The notes: generated from the sequence alone by a model not told the origin. 15,204 bases of DNA from Beijerinckiaceae bacterium (GCA_947380915.1 CANCSY010000054.1:1-15204), one strand, 5' to 3'; positions 6,587 through 13,974 are shown, counted from the stretch's first letter. Translations and numbers: made by a program.

Positions 6587-7579
6587 ATGGCGTCTCCCGC
6601 CAAGCCCTCCCCCGCCAAGCCCTCCGCCTTTCGCTTCGCCGAATCCTTTCTCGACATGATCGCCGCCGAGCGCGGCGCCTCGCGCAACACGCTAGACGCC
6701 TATCGCGCGGATCTTGCTGACTATCACGCCTTTCTGCTGGGGCGCGGCGCGGGGCCGCTGGAGGTGGAGACCGAGGGGGTGCGCGCCTATCTGGCCGATC
6801 TGGCGGCCCGGGGCTTCCAGCCCTCTTCATCGGCGCGGCGGTTGTCTTCTGTTCGGCAATTTCACAAATTTCTCTATCTGGAGGGGCGGCGCGGGGATGA
6901 CCCGACCGTAGTGCTCGAAGGCCCCCGGCAGGGCCGCCGCCTGCCCAAGGTGCTGAGCGAATCCGCTGTGGACAGGCTGCTCACCGTCGCCGCCGAGGGG
7001 ATCGACGATCCCGCCCGCTCCTGGGGGGAGCGCCTGCGGGCGGCGCGCATGGCCTGTCTGCTGGAGGTGCTCTACGCCACGGGCTTGCGCGTGTCCGAAC
7101 TGGTGTCCCTGCCGCGCCGGGCGGCCCGCAGCGCCGAGCCCCTGCTGGCGATCAAGGGCAAGGGCGGGCGCGAGCGGCTGGTGCCCCTGACCGGCCCCGC
7201 CAAGGCCGCCATCGCCCGCTACCGCGCCCTGCTGGAGAACCCGCCGGGAGCGGACGGGGGTCGCGGACCCGAGGTTGCGGGCGCCGCAGGGCCCTGGCTT
7301 TTCCCCGCCGACAGCGAGAGCGGCCATCTGACCCGTCAGGCCTTCGCCCGGGATCTCAAGGCGGTGGCCGGCGCAGCCGGCATCCCCGACAGCCTCATCA
7401 GCCCCCATGTGCTGCGCCACGCCTTCGCCAGCCATCTGCTGCAGAACGGGGCCGATTTGCGGGTGGTGCAGGAGCTGCTGGGCCATGCGGATGTCTCCAC
7501 CACCCAGATCTACACCCATGTGCTGGACGAGCGGATGAAGGCCATGGTGCGCGACCTTCACCCCCTTTCCGATGCGTAA
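6587..7579 (+). CDS. xerD: Tyrosine recombinase XerD
   Basis: A 330-residue tyrosine recombinase of normal length. The N-terminal SAM-like core-binding domain spans ~15-105. The catalytic domain contains the full set of active-site residues: R168 (ATGLRVSEL), K192 (IKGKGGRERLVPL), H274 and R277 (ISPHVLRHAFASHLL), H300 (LLGHADVSTTQIYTHV) and nucleophile Y309. With XerC it resolves chromosome dimers at dif during division under FtsK control. Adjacency to aroKB on the opposite strand is the usual alphaproteobacterial position for xerD, which is why I choose D over C. A moderately long insertion, GADGGRGPEVAGAA, lies between the lysine hairpin and the helix with WLFP. No dif-like site is visible nearby, so a housekeeping role is more likely than an integrase role. 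Confidence 0.9.
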   Translation: MASPAKPSPAKPSAFRFAESFLDMIAAERGASRNTLDAYRADLADYHAFLLGRGAGPLEVETEGVRAYLADLAARGFQPSSSARRLSSVRQFHKFLYLEGRRGDDPTVVLEGPRQGRRLPKVLSESAVDRLLTVAAEGIDDPARSWGERLRAARMACLLEVLYATGLRVSELVSLPRRAARSAEPLLAIKGKGGRERLVPLTGPAKAAIARYRALLENPPGADGGRGPEVAGAAGPWLFPADSESGHLTRQAFARDLKAVAGAAGIPDSLISPHVLRHAFASHLLQNGADLRVVQELLGHADVSTTQIYTHVLDERMKAMVRDLHPLSDA

Positions 7580-7603
7580 AACGCCTTGTCGCATCGCAAA
7601 AAC

Positions 7604-7632
7604 TTGACTTCCGGGAGGGGAAACGACAGGGT
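7604..7632 (+). promoter_or_regulatory. Possible sigma-70 promoter for accA
   Basis: TTGACT (7604-7609) is followed after 17 bases by CAGGGT (7627-7632), about 60 bases before accA. The -35 box is good and the -10 box is poor (two consensus matches), as is common in GC-rich alphaproteobacteria. It could serve accA separately from xerD. Confidence 0.35.
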
Positions 7633-7689
7633 CCGCCCCTCATTCAAGCCGACATTCTCCTCTCGTCGCGTTCAGAGACCAAGCCCGAC

Positions 7690-8649
7690 ATGACGATGCG
7701 CAGCTATCTGGATTTCGAAAAGCCCGTCGCCGAACTCGAGGCCAAGGTCGAGGAATTGCGGCAGATCGGCCAGAAAGGCGACGCTGTCGCCATAGGCGAC
7801 GAACTGACCCGCCTCGAGGCGCGCGCCAACAAGGCCCTCGTGGACATCTACGCCGCCCTCACCCCCTGGCAGAAGACGCAGGTCGCCCGCCATGCGCAGC
7901 GCCCGCATTTCCAGGATTATGTGAACGGCTTCATCAGCGATTTCACGCCGCTGGCCGGGGACCGCAAATTCGCCGAAGACGAGGCCATCGTCGGCGGCTT
8001 CGGGCGCTTCCAGGGGCAGTCGGTCTGCCTGATCGGGCAGGAGAAGGGCTCGGACACCCAGAGCCGCATCCGCCACAATTTCGGGATGGCCCGGCCTGAA
8101 GGCTATCGCAAGGCGGTGCGGCTGATGGAGATGGCCGACCGTTTCGGCTTGCCCTGCATCGCGCTGGTCGACACCGCTGGCGCCTTTCCCGGCATCGATG
8201 CGGAGGAGCGTGGCCAGGCGGAGGCCATCGCGCGCTCCACCGAGGCTTGCCTCGCTCTGGGGGTTCCCAATGTGGCGGTCATCGTGGGCGAGGGCGGATC
8301 GGGGGGCGCGGTGGCGCTGGCCACCGCCAGCCGCGTGCTCATGCTGGAACATTCCATCTATACGGTGGCCTCTCCGGAGGCTTCGGCCTCGATCCTGTGG
8401 CGCGATTCGTCCCGTCGGCAGGAAGCCGCCCAGAACATGAAGATCACCGCCCAGGATCTGCTGCGCTTTGGCATCATCGATACGATCATTCCCGAACCCT
8501 CGGGCGGCGCCCATCGCGATCCCGCAGCAGCGGTCGCGGCCACGGGCAAGGCCATCGAGAAGGCCTTGCAGGCCTTCAAGGGCATGCAGCCGGACGAAAT
8601 CCGCGCCGCCCGCGCCGAAAAATTCCTGGCCATGGGCCGCAAGGTCTGA
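7690..8649 (+). CDS. accA: Acetyl-CoA carboxylase carboxyltransferase subunit alpha
   Basis: A 319-residue protein of the expected AccA length. It begins MTMRSYLDFEKPVAELEAKV and carries the crotonase-fold carboxyltransferase features: LIGQEKGSDT, NFGMARPEGYRKAVRLMEMA, the highly conserved PCIALVDTAGAFPGIDAEER, VIVGEGGSGGAVALA and TVASPEASASILWRD. With AccD it transfers the carboxyl group from carboxybiotin on AccB to acetyl-CoA, giving malonyl-CoA for fatty-acid synthesis in the cytoplasm. Two in-frame ATGs (7690, 7696) precede RSYLDFEKP; homologues I recall often start close to this motif, so 7696 is an equal candidate. No strong ribosome binding site decides between them. It follows xerD by 110 bases with a candidate promoter in the gap. 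Confidence 0.96.
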   Translation: MTMRSYLDFEKPVAELEAKVEELRQIGQKGDAVAIGDELTRLEARANKALVDIYAALTPWQKTQVARHAQRPHFQDYVNGFISDFTPLAGDRKFAEDEAIVGGFGRFQGQSVCLIGQEKGSDTQSRIRHNFGMARPEGYRKAVRLMEMADRFGLPCIALVDTAGAFPGIDAEERGQAEAIARSTEACLALGVPNVAVIVGEGGSGGAVALATASRVLMLEHSIYTVASPEASASILWRDSSRRQEAAQNMKITAQDLLRFGIIDTIIPEPSGGAHRDPAAAVAATGKAIEKALQAFKGMQPDEIRAARAEKFLAMGRKV

Positions 8650-8771
8650 GCCCGGGCGCGCCCAAGCTTTTCCTTTTCGCCGTCTCGCCTTTGCAGTAAC
8701 CTTGGCGTAAGCTTGTTGCTGGTAAGCATGGGGCTGGCCTTGGGGCCGGTTCGAATTCGGGTTGGGCGTCA

Positions 8772-10214
8772 ATGAGTTTACCAGGATTGCGTTTTCCAGG
8801 ATTCCTGCATCGCATGTCCGCCGGGCTTGCCGGGCGCATCGCCCTTGTCGCGACCGTTGGCGGCCTGCTTGGCGCCTGTCAGGAAACCCGCACCACGACC
8901 AGCGGGCGCGCCTATGCGCCGATTCCATCCAACATGCTGGCCCTGATGAAGGAAAAGGGCACGGACTCCCACAAGCCGATCCTGATTCGCACCTTCAAGA
9001 AAGAGGCCGAACTCGAGATCTGGAAGCAGCAGACGGACGGGCAATATACCCTGCTCAAGACCTATCCCATGTGCCGCTGGTCCGGTCAGCTCGGACCCAA
9101 GGTCAAGGAGGGCGATCGGCAGGTGCCCGAGGGTTTCTATACGATCACGCCCGGCCAGATGAACCCCAACTCGGCCTATTACCTGTCCTTCAACGTGGGC
9201 TATCCCAACGCCTATGACCGCGCCCACGGCTATTCCGGCGGCTCCATCATGGTCCATGGCGCCTGTTCTTCGGCGGGCTGTTTCTCCATGACCGACGAGC
9301 AGATCGCCGAGATCTACGCCATCGCCCGCGAGGCCTTTGGCGGTGGCCAGCGCGCCATCCAGATGCAGTCCCTGCCCTTCCGCATGAACGCGGACAATCT
9401 CGCCAAACATCGATTCGACCCGAACATCAAGTTCTGGAAGGACCTCAAGGAGGGCTCGGACCAGTTCGAAGTGTCGAAACAGGAGACGAAGGTCTCCATC
9501 TGCGCCCGCCGCTATGTGTTTGGCGCGACAGCCGCCGACGGTCGCTCCGTGAGGGACGGCGAGGCCGCCTGCCCGCCCATGCAGCAGGATCCGCATCTTG
9601 CCGCCCTGGTGGCGGAAAAGCAGAAGCAGGACGAGGCAAAGGTCGCCGAACTCGTGGCCTCCGGGGTGAAGCCGGTGCGCATCGTTTACGCCGATGGCGG
9701 GCAGCATCCTGAATTCGCATACAAGATCAACGAATTGAGCCGTCCTGAGGCGATCGAGCAGGGCCCGCGCGAGATTGTGCTGGACGACAAGGGTCGCCCT
9801 GTGACGCCGGTCGCCGTTCAGGTCGCCGCCCGCACGGCCAAGCCCGTCGAGACTGCCCGCAAGGTTGAGGGGGTGACGTCCGTGCCCGCCTCGACAACGG
9901 CGGCGGAGTCCCAGGCCTTCTTCAAGCAGATTCTCGGTTTCACCGATCCCGCGCCCGCCCCTTCTGCGGCGCAACCTGCCGGCAGGGCCGTCCCCAAGGT
10001 CGGCGCTTCCGCCCCGGCGCCAGTGGCGCAGGAGGAGCCTTTCTACAAGCGGCTCCTGTGGTCGTCGGATCCTGCGCCCGCCGCGCAGCAGGAGCCTGAC
10101 GCCCGGCCCATCCCTCTGCCGCCCCGGCGCCAGGCCATCGTGCCCGCACCGGGCAAGCCAAAGCCCGAAGCCTCGCTCGCCGCGCCCGCAGCCATCGCCT
10201 CGCTGCAACGCTGA
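8772..10214 (+). CDS. YafK/DpaA-like L,D-transpeptidase-fold (YkuD) lipoprotein
   Basis: A 480-residue protein. The N-terminus has a lipoprotein signal ending GLLGAC (lipobox L-G-A-C36), so it is probably a lipoprotein at the periplasmic face. Residues ~65-195 are a YkuD-type domain of the YafK group with the catalytic motif IMVHGACSSAGCFSM: H162 and nucleophile C170, followed by TDEQIAEIY. Family members cut or form meso-diaminopimelate cross-links; YafK/DpaA removes Braun lipoprotein from peptidoglycan. The C-terminal ~140 residues are Ala/Pro-rich and low-complexity, with two copies of a degenerate motif, FFKQILGFTDPAPAP and FYKRLLWSSDPAPAA, about 55 residues apart. The start is uncertain: ATG 8814 gives a more typical 22-residue signal peptide than ATG 8772. 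The gene stands alone and ends in a strong terminator. Hydrolase versus transpeptidase activity is not decided by the sequence. Confidence 0.87.
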   Translation: MSLPGLRFPGFLHRMSAGLAGRIALVATVGGLLGACQETRTTTSGRAYAPIPSNMLALMKEKGTDSHKPILIRTFKKEAELEIWKQQTDGQYTLLKTYPMCRWSGQLGPKVKEGDRQVPEGFYTITPGQMNPNSAYYLSFNVGYPNAYDRAHGYSGGSIMVHGACSSAGCFSMTDEQIAEIYAIAREAFGGGQRAIQMQSLPFRMNADNLAKHRFDPNIKFWKDLKEGSDQFEVSKQETKVSICARRYVFGATAADGRSVRDGEAACPPMQQDPHLAALVAEKQKQDEAKVAELVASGVKPVRIVYADGGQHPEFAYKINELSRPEAIEQGPREIVLDDKGRPVTPVAVQVAARTAKPVETARKVEGVTSVPASTTAAESQAFFKQILGFTDPAPAPSAAQPAGRAVPKVGASAPAPVAQEEPFYKRLLWSSDPAPAAQQEPDARPIPLPPRRQAIVPAPGKPKPEASLAAPAAIASLQR

Positions 10215-10234
10215 CTTGACTGCGATCCCTTTTC

Positions 10235-10268
10235 AAACCCCTTCAGGACCGGTCCTGGAGGGGTTTTC
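10235..10268. terminator. Strong rho-independent terminator between convergent genes
   Basis: A 16-bp near-perfect inverted repeat: left arm 10235-10250 (AAACCCCTTCAGGACC), right arm 10251-10266 (GGTCCTGGAGGGGTTT), with one G-T type mismatch, then TTTT within 10264-10267. It sits 20 bases after the L,D-transpeptidase stop. A complementary A-run on the left side lets it also act for the convergent gene that ends at 10280. Confidence 0.88.
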
Positions 10269-10279
10269 GTTCGCTCGCC

Positions 10280-10603
10280 CTATTCGCAGACGCGCACGAC
10301 CCGCTCGCCGAGGTAGCGGCCCCAGGCGTCATGGACCGGCCTGACGTCGCGATAGCAGACGGGGCCATCGTAACCGGGCTCGGCATAGACAGGCGCCGCA
10401 TGGGCGTGGCGCGCGGAGCCCGCCGCCAGCGCGCCCAGGGCGAGGCCGCCGATGATCCCCGCTGCGATGGCGCCGCCGCCCCAGCCGTGGTGGCTGCGTC
10501 CGCCGCGTCCCCCATGCCAATCGGCGGAGGCGGGGGTGGCGGAAAGAAGGGCGGCCATCGCCAGGGCTGCGGCCGGGATGGTGAGGGCTTTGCGCATGGT
10601 CAT
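10280..10603 (-). CDS. Small exported glycine/histidine-rich protein
   Basis: A 107-residue protein with a cleavable signal peptide (MTMRKALTIPAAALAMAALL, predicted cut after ATPASA at residue 27). A Gly/His-rich stretch (WHGGRGGRSHHGWGGG) follows, then a small hydrophobic glycine-zipper-like segment AIAAGIIGGLALGALAAG. The C-terminal part has two cysteines (C83, C106) in VCYRDVRPVHDAWGRYLGER and VVRVCE. The end pattern C-Y-x-x-x-R-P-V-x-D-A-W-G-R resembles many small exported proteins of Hyphomicrobiales, often labelled hypothetical or sulfur globule protein. AGGAG lies 6 bases before ATG 10603, which supports this start. It is probably periplasmic or associated with the outer membrane, with a disulfide. 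The function is unknown. It converges on the L,D-transpeptidase gene and shares its terminator. Confidence 0.75.
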   Translation of the reverse strand: MTMRKALTIPAAALAMAALLSATPASADWHGGRGGRSHHGWGGGAIAAGIIGGLALGALAAGSARHAHAAPVYAEPGYDGPVCYRDVRPVHDAWGRYLGERVVRVCE

Positions 10604-10815
10604 TGTCGGCTCCTGTCAGATCCGGTCGCTCGCCGGATGTTGGCCCAACCTGAGCCATGGCGGCTGAATGGAGCATGGCTGGGCCGTTCATCGGCCGTTC
10701 AGCCGCAGGGAACCTTTCCAACAGGCATCTCGCCCGGCCCCCTCTCCTTGCTTTTCAAAGGGATGCAGCTTCACTAGGATACAATGGCTTTGTTTGCGCA
10801 ACTCGGGCGACCAAG

Positions 10816-11145
10816 ATGAAAACAGTTCTGACATGTTCCCTTGCTCTGGCGCTTTGCGCCGCCGTTCCGGCATCAGCGAAGGAGGTGCAGATGATCTGCG
10901 CCAACGCCAAGCTCACCTATATCGTGAGCTTCGACACCAAGACCAACATCTTCAAGACCACCAATCCGGCCCTTGGAACCGACATCAAGGTGAAGCGCGT
11001 CCAGGACGACGCCGACGGGGTGCTGGTCTGGACCGCGACGGCCGTCTTCGGGGGCGACCGGGACATGCTGGCGCTCTTTGGCGATGAGAAATGGATGAAA
11101 TTTTTCTACGGAAACGGCAGCGAGCAGACCGATAAATGCAAATGA
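10816..11145 (+). CDS. Small exported protein of unknown function
   Basis: A 109-residue protein starting MKTVLTCSLALALCAAVPAS with a clear signal peptide and likely cut after ASA (residue 21). The mature part is about 88 residues and includes MICANAKLTYIVSFDTKTN, a VLVWTATAVFGG segment and a C-terminal DKCK. Two cysteines, C28 and C108, could bridge the ends. I do not recognise the family. A longer reading frame extends to 10657, but those codons precede the signal peptide and look non-coding, so I chose ATG 10816. No strong ribosome binding site is visible. GC content and codon use match the core genes, so it is not an obvious recent arrival. Confidence 0.68.
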   Translation: MKTVLTCSLALALCAAVPASAKEVQMICANAKLTYIVSFDTKTNIFKTTNPALGTDIKVKRVQDDADGVLVWTATAVFGGDRDMLALFGDEKWMKFFYGNGSEQTDKCK

Positions 11146-11250
11146 AAGGGCCGCTCTCCCGCCCGGTTTTGGCTGGAGTCCGGGGTGTGAGGCCAGGATC
11201 CGACCGCCTCGCGGGATGACACGAAACGATCAACTTTCCGTGTGCTTCGA

Positions 11251-11280
11251 TTGACAATGGCGAGCCGCTGGTCGTAGCGT
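11251..11280 (+). promoter_or_regulatory. Probable sigma-70 promoter for the four-helix membrane protein
   Basis: A consensus TTGACA at 11251-11256 is followed after 18 bases by TAGCGT at 11275-11280, with the gene start 31 bases further on. The -35 box is perfect; the -10 box keeps its T, A and final T. Confidence 0.5.
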
Positions 11281-11310
11281 TAAACCACCATAGCAATTCA
11301 AGGGGGGCCA

Positions 11311-11787
11311 ATGGCCGCGCTCAGTGACAAAGACCTCGCCATCATGATTGGCGACAGTTATGCGGCCGACGCAGCGGCCTTGCATGAGAAGTTCCTCAAG
11401 AAGGTTGAGCCCAAGCCGCCGTCCAGCCTGACGCGCTCGGGCGCTCTGTTTTCGATGGCGATTGCGGTCGTCTCGATTGTCGCGGCCGTCTACATGGCCT
11501 CCACGACCACGGACAAGAACGCCGTGATCCCGGTTGCAGCCTTTTCATCTGTCGCCTGTGGCTGGGTGCTCTGGTGCGGCATGAAGGTCCTGCAGGGCTT
11601 CAACACCGGCTCGAATCGCATCAACTGCGTGCTGGCGATGATCACCAATTCCCTCATCGGCTCCATCCTGGTGCTCTTCGCGAACTTTGGTCAGCCGATC
11701 CAGTCGATCATTCTCTCGATCTTCGCCATCGCCAATCTGGTCGCGATCTTCGCCTGGTTCTGGGAAACCACCGATTGCATCGACTGA
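11311..11787 (+). CDS. Four-helix integral membrane protein of unknown function
   Basis: A 158-residue protein with a soluble N-terminal part of about 42 residues (MAALSDKDLAIMIGDSYAAD, then a basic KKVEPKPP stretch). Four hydrophobic segments follow at about residues 45-63, 71-94, 103-125 and 130-151. The last carries aromatic residues (AIFAWFWETT) and the tail is acidic. A strong purine-rich ribosome binding site (AAGGGGGG) precedes the ATG. Charged residues are nearly absent from the helices, so a transporter mechanism is not suggested. I do not recognise the family. It looks like a single-gene transcription unit with its own promoter upstream and a perfect hairpin terminator downstream. 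Confidence 0.8.
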   Translation: MAALSDKDLAIMIGDSYAADAAALHEKFLKKVEPKPPSSLTRSGALFSMAIAVVSIVAAVYMASTTTDKNAVIPVAAFSSVACGWVLWCGMKVLQGFNTGSNRINCVLAMITNSLIGSILVLFANFGQPIQSIILSIFAIANLVAIFAWFWETTDCID

Positions 11788-11816
11788 GACCGGGTTCCGG
11801 CGTTTGAGATTTCTTG

Positions 11817-11845
11817 CGGGCGGTGGATCACTCCACCGCCCGTTT
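11817..11845 (+). terminator. Rho-independent terminator after the membrane protein gene
   Basis: A perfect 11-bp stem (CGGGCGGTGGA at 11817-11827, TCCACCGCCCG at 11832-11842) with a TCAC loop and a short TTT run. It lies 30 bases after the stop codon. Confidence 0.85.
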
Positions 11846-11927
11846 CCATTTAGGGTTGAATTTGAACGATGAATTGCAAAGCCTCTGGGGACGTGGCACG
11901 TTTTGCGCGGTTTCCATTCCGGGTATC

Positions 11928-12260
11928 ATGATGAAAAGATTTCGCGAATGCGTCGCTGCGCCCGTTGGCTTGACCTTGGCTGCTTGGGCGCTTTGCGGTG
12001 CGCTGGCCGGTTGCTCGCTGCCGCGCACGGTCATGTCGGCCTTTGACAGCCCCCTCAATGTGGGCGCGCCAGTCCAGACCTCGCCGGGCAATTTCACCCT
12101 CACCGCCGATGACGCCAGCGCCGATGTGGCCAATGCGGCGGCCCTCCAGCAGGCGGTCAACACTTGCGAGGCCCTGGGCGGCAGGAACCGCACGGTGGAC
12201 ACCTCAGCCTATGCCAATAACGGCCGACACTTCTTCACCGTGAATTTTCAATGCCAATAG
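11928..12260 (+). CDS. Small lipoprotein of unknown function
   Basis: A 110-residue protein beginning MMKRFRECVAAPVGLTLAAW and ending its signal with GALAGC (lipobox L-A-G-C29), so it is probably lipidated and anchored on the periplasmic side. The mature part is about 80 residues, with SPLNVGAPVQTSPGNFTLTA, ADVANAAALQQAVNTCEALG and HFFTVNFQCQ. Two further cysteines (C80, C109) could form a disulfide. The pattern is that of a small secreted domain with a helix between strands; I do not recognise a named family. ATG 11928 and ATG 11931 are both possible starts, and a weak GGG lies upstream. A longer frame to 11814 runs through the preceding terminator and is rejected. Confidence 0.72.
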   Translation: MMKRFRECVAAPVGLTLAAWALCGALAGCSLPRTVMSAFDSPLNVGAPVQTSPGNFTLTADDASADVANAAALQQAVNTCEALGGRNRTVDTSAYANNGRHFFTVNFQCQ

Positions 12261-12323
12261 AGATGAAGAGACAGGCCCGCCCAACTGGCGCCCCCACATC
12301 AATCAGGAAGGGAGTGAGCGCTC

Positions 12324-12398
12324 ATGCAGCGTAGGGACGGCAAAATCATGCTCTTGTTCGTCATATTCTTCGCCCTGTTCAAATGGTTTTTCAGCTAG
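12324..12398 (+). CDS. Possible 24-residue single-helix membrane peptide
   Basis: An ATG preceded by GGAAGGGAG (about 9 bases) opens 24 codons ending in TAG. The peptide has a short, basic N-terminus (MQRRDGK) and then an almost unbroken hydrophobic and aromatic run (IMLLFVIFFALFKWFF) of helix-spanning length. This is the layout of bacterial small membrane proteins that bind and regulate larger membrane proteins. It lies 63 bases after the lipoprotein gene, in the same direction, and faces the 78-residue gene. Phenylalanine codons are TTC except for one TTT, consistent with genomic codon use. No homologue is known to me, so this rests on start context and composition alone. Confidence 0.4.
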   Translation: MQRRDGKIMLLFVIFFALFKWFFS

Positions 12399-12432
12399 GG
12401 CCGCGAGGCGAAGCATGTTTCCTGATCGCGCT

Positions 12433-12669
12433 TCAGATGTCCTTTTCGCTGATGGATTCGCCTTCAGCCTGCGTGATGGTGAGCAGATGGGCAAGGAAAA
12501 TGAGGTCCGCAGCTTTTGCGATGATGACCAGTTCGGCGCAGATGTCGGCGATATAGCTGGCGGTTTGATGCGCCGTCGGCGCAAGCGCGTTCGGCCCGGC
12601 GATTTCTGCTGCAGGCTTTGATGCCATATTCGAACTGGAACGCTGGGGCCTCTTTCCTGGCAGGTTCAT
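12433..12669 (-). CDS. Small conserved-type hypothetical protein
   Basis: A 78-residue soluble protein. The first ~35 residues are polar and probably disordered. The rest is helical: TASYIADICAELVIIAKAAD followed by LIFLAHLLTITQAEGES. The pattern Y-I-A-D-x-x-x-E-L-x-x-[IL]-A-x-x-A-x-L-x-[FL]-L-A-x-L-L is one I have seen in short hypothetical proteins of alphaproteobacteria; I cannot attach a function. AGGGGAG lies 4-5 bases before ATG 12669, a strong start. Frames on the other strand across this region are not protein-like. It is transcribed away from the AraC-type gene, sharing the 302-bp region between them. Confidence 0.68.
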   Translation of the reverse strand: MNLPGKRPQRSSSNMASKPAAEIAGPNALAPTAHQTASYIADICAELVIIAKAADLIFLAHLLTITQAEGESISEKDI

Positions 12670-12971
12670 TATGCTCCCCTCGGATTTTCACAATTCTCAC
12701 AAGAGAGTAGAAGCTTCGCTTTCGAAACATCTTTTACGAAAAGACCTATTCGCAAAGCGAATGGCTCCATCACAAACAAAGCAATTCATCGGAGATAAGT
12801 CTCAGAATATGGGATGTGATCCTGCGCAGCGCGTCGCTGGCGCGCGTGCCCGTTGAAATGCAATGCTGGCGTGATTCTAATGACTTGAGCCAAAGACCAT
12901 TTTAGCCCTTACTCTGTTATCAGATTACATTATCGTCTCTGATCGAAGCCAAGTGAATCAAGGGTGCGCTG
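12670..12971. other. Divergent intergenic region without a gene
   Basis: These 302 bases separate the 78-residue gene from the AraC-type gene. I see no credible coding frame. The region is AT-richer than the genes around it and contains two small inverted repeats: ATTCGC-AAA-GCGAAT at 12748-12762 and ATCAGA/TCTGAT with 13 bases between them at 12919-12943. The second lies about 30 bases before the AraC-type start, near sequences that could be a -10 box, and could be a regulator site. AAGGG at 12960-12964 is a plausible ribosome binding site for the GTG at 12972. Confidence 0.55.
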
Positions 12972-13961
12972 GTGGTTCCTGATCTGGTTTTCCATAATCA
13001 CAGAGCGCCGTCGGTCACGGATGTGAATCTGGTTGGGGATCGGCTCTCCAGCTTGTTGCCAAGGCTGGTGGATTTTTCCGCGCTGGGGAGCAAGTCAGCC
13101 TTTGTGTCCAGAAAGGCGGATGTGGAGATAAACGGACTGAAGCTGGTCGCGCTATCTCACACTCCCTATCATCTTGAACGCATTGGCTGCAAATTTCCGG
13201 AGATCTGGATTCCGTTGTCTGGAGAGTTGGTCGCGTCCGATGGCGAATCGCAGTTTCGTCATGGCGGGGATCTGGCTTATTTCTGCAACTCTGAAAGAAG
13301 AGATGTGGAGACCTCCACCGTCAGTGTCATAGGCTTTCGCTTCGACATGCAGAGGCTGAACGCGGTTCACAGGTCGATGGTCGGGCTGCGCTCCGCCAAG
13401 GATGTTCGAACTCATACGCGAACGTTCGAACTGACGGCGAATGGCGTGAGTTTCCTGCCGTTGATCCAGAACATCCTGCGCCAGGTTGACGCGCTGCAAG
13501 GCGATCCCCGCGTGCTTGGAAATCTGGCGATTGATGATTCCATCTATCGTCTGCTCGCAGTCACTCTCGAGCCCGACATATTGAAAGACGCCGCCGCCCC
13601 GACAGGTCAGAGCGAAAACACGCTCAAGCGCATCTCGGGATTATGCGAGTTTCTCAGGGCCAATCTCGCCGAGCCCATTTCATTGTCCGAGATGGAGAAT
13701 ATCAGCGGCCTCTCCGCCCGCTCACTTCAATACGCCTTTCAGAAGGCCTACGGAATGAGGCCAAAGGAATGGGTGAAAACACAACGCCTTGTCGCCGCGC
13801 ACGAGATCCTGATGCGGTCAGGCCATTATATGAAACTCACCGCGCTGGCCTATGATTTCTGCTTTCCCTCGCCATCCGCTTTCTCTAAGGCCTACAAAAA
13901 GCAATTCGGCGAGTTGCCGTCAGAAACGCTTGCCCGTCAGAGACCGCGCTTTCCATCCTGA
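12972..13961 (+). CDS. AraC-family transcriptional regulator
   Basis: A 329-residue protein. Residues ~10-200 form an effector or multimerisation domain with a beta-rich part (GCKFPEIWIPLSGELVASDG, then VIGFRFDM). Residues ~218-318 are the AraC double helix-turn-helix: ISLSEMENISGLSARSLQYA (first HTH), FQKAYGMRPKEWVKTQRL, and the second HTH ending AYKKQFGELPSE. The second recognition region reads FCFPSPSAFSKAYK where GFxxxSxFSRxFK is usual, so the family signature is kept with an unusual F-P-S-P. The GTG start has AAGGG 7 bases upstream. The effector is not evident, and the target may be the divergent small gene or itself. Codon use is less GC-biased than in the metabolic genes, perhaps a sign of acquisition. 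Confidence 0.85.
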   Translation: MVPDLVFHNHRAPSVTDVNLVGDRLSSLLPRLVDFSALGSKSAFVSRKADVEINGLKLVALSHTPYHLERIGCKFPEIWIPLSGELVASDGESQFRHGGDLAYFCNSERRDVETSTVSVIGFRFDMQRLNAVHRSMVGLRSAKDVRTHTRTFELTANGVSFLPLIQNILRQVDALQGDPRVLGNLAIDDSIYRLLAVTLEPDILKDAAAPTGQSENTLKRISGLCEFLRANLAEPISLSEMENISGLSARSLQYAFQKAYGMRPKEWVKTQRLVAAHEILMRSGHYMKLTALAYDFCFPSPSAFSKAYKKQFGELPSETLARQRPRFPS

Positions 13962-13974
13962 GGCTGGCCTCAGG
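13957..13974 (+). terminator. Hairpin at the AraC-type gene stop, possible weak terminator
   Basis: CCTGAGG-CTGG-CCTCAGG gives a 7-bp perfect stem (8 if the loop closes further) that includes the TGA stop at 13959-13961. No T-run follows, so a rho-independent role is uncertain; it may instead protect the 3' end. Confidence 0.35.

Noticed and set aside
6827..7594. A 255-codon minus-strand frame opposite xerD
   Set aside because: It is antisense to the recombinase catalytic domain and has low-complexity composition.
8654..8665. GGGCGCGCCC palindrome after accA as a terminator
   Set aside because: The arms leave almost no loop, so a stable terminator hairpin is unlikely despite the pyrimidine-rich sequence that follows.
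7672..8928. A 418-codon minus-strand frame opposite accA
   Set aside because: It is antisense to a highly conserved gene and has no protein-like features; a GC-bias artefact.
8778..10208. A 476-codon minus-strand frame opposite the L,D-transpeptidase gene
   Set aside because: It mirrors the codon structure of the sense gene, is rich in Gly/Arg/Leu and shows no recognisable domain.
10657..10815. Upstream extension of the exported-protein gene to ATG 10657
   Set aside because: It would put about 50 non-conserved-looking residues before a clear signal peptide.
12303..12584. 93-codon minus-strand frame rich in Arg/Ser/Pro
   Set aside because: It overlaps the better-supported 78-residue gene in another frame and has no start signal or helical pattern.
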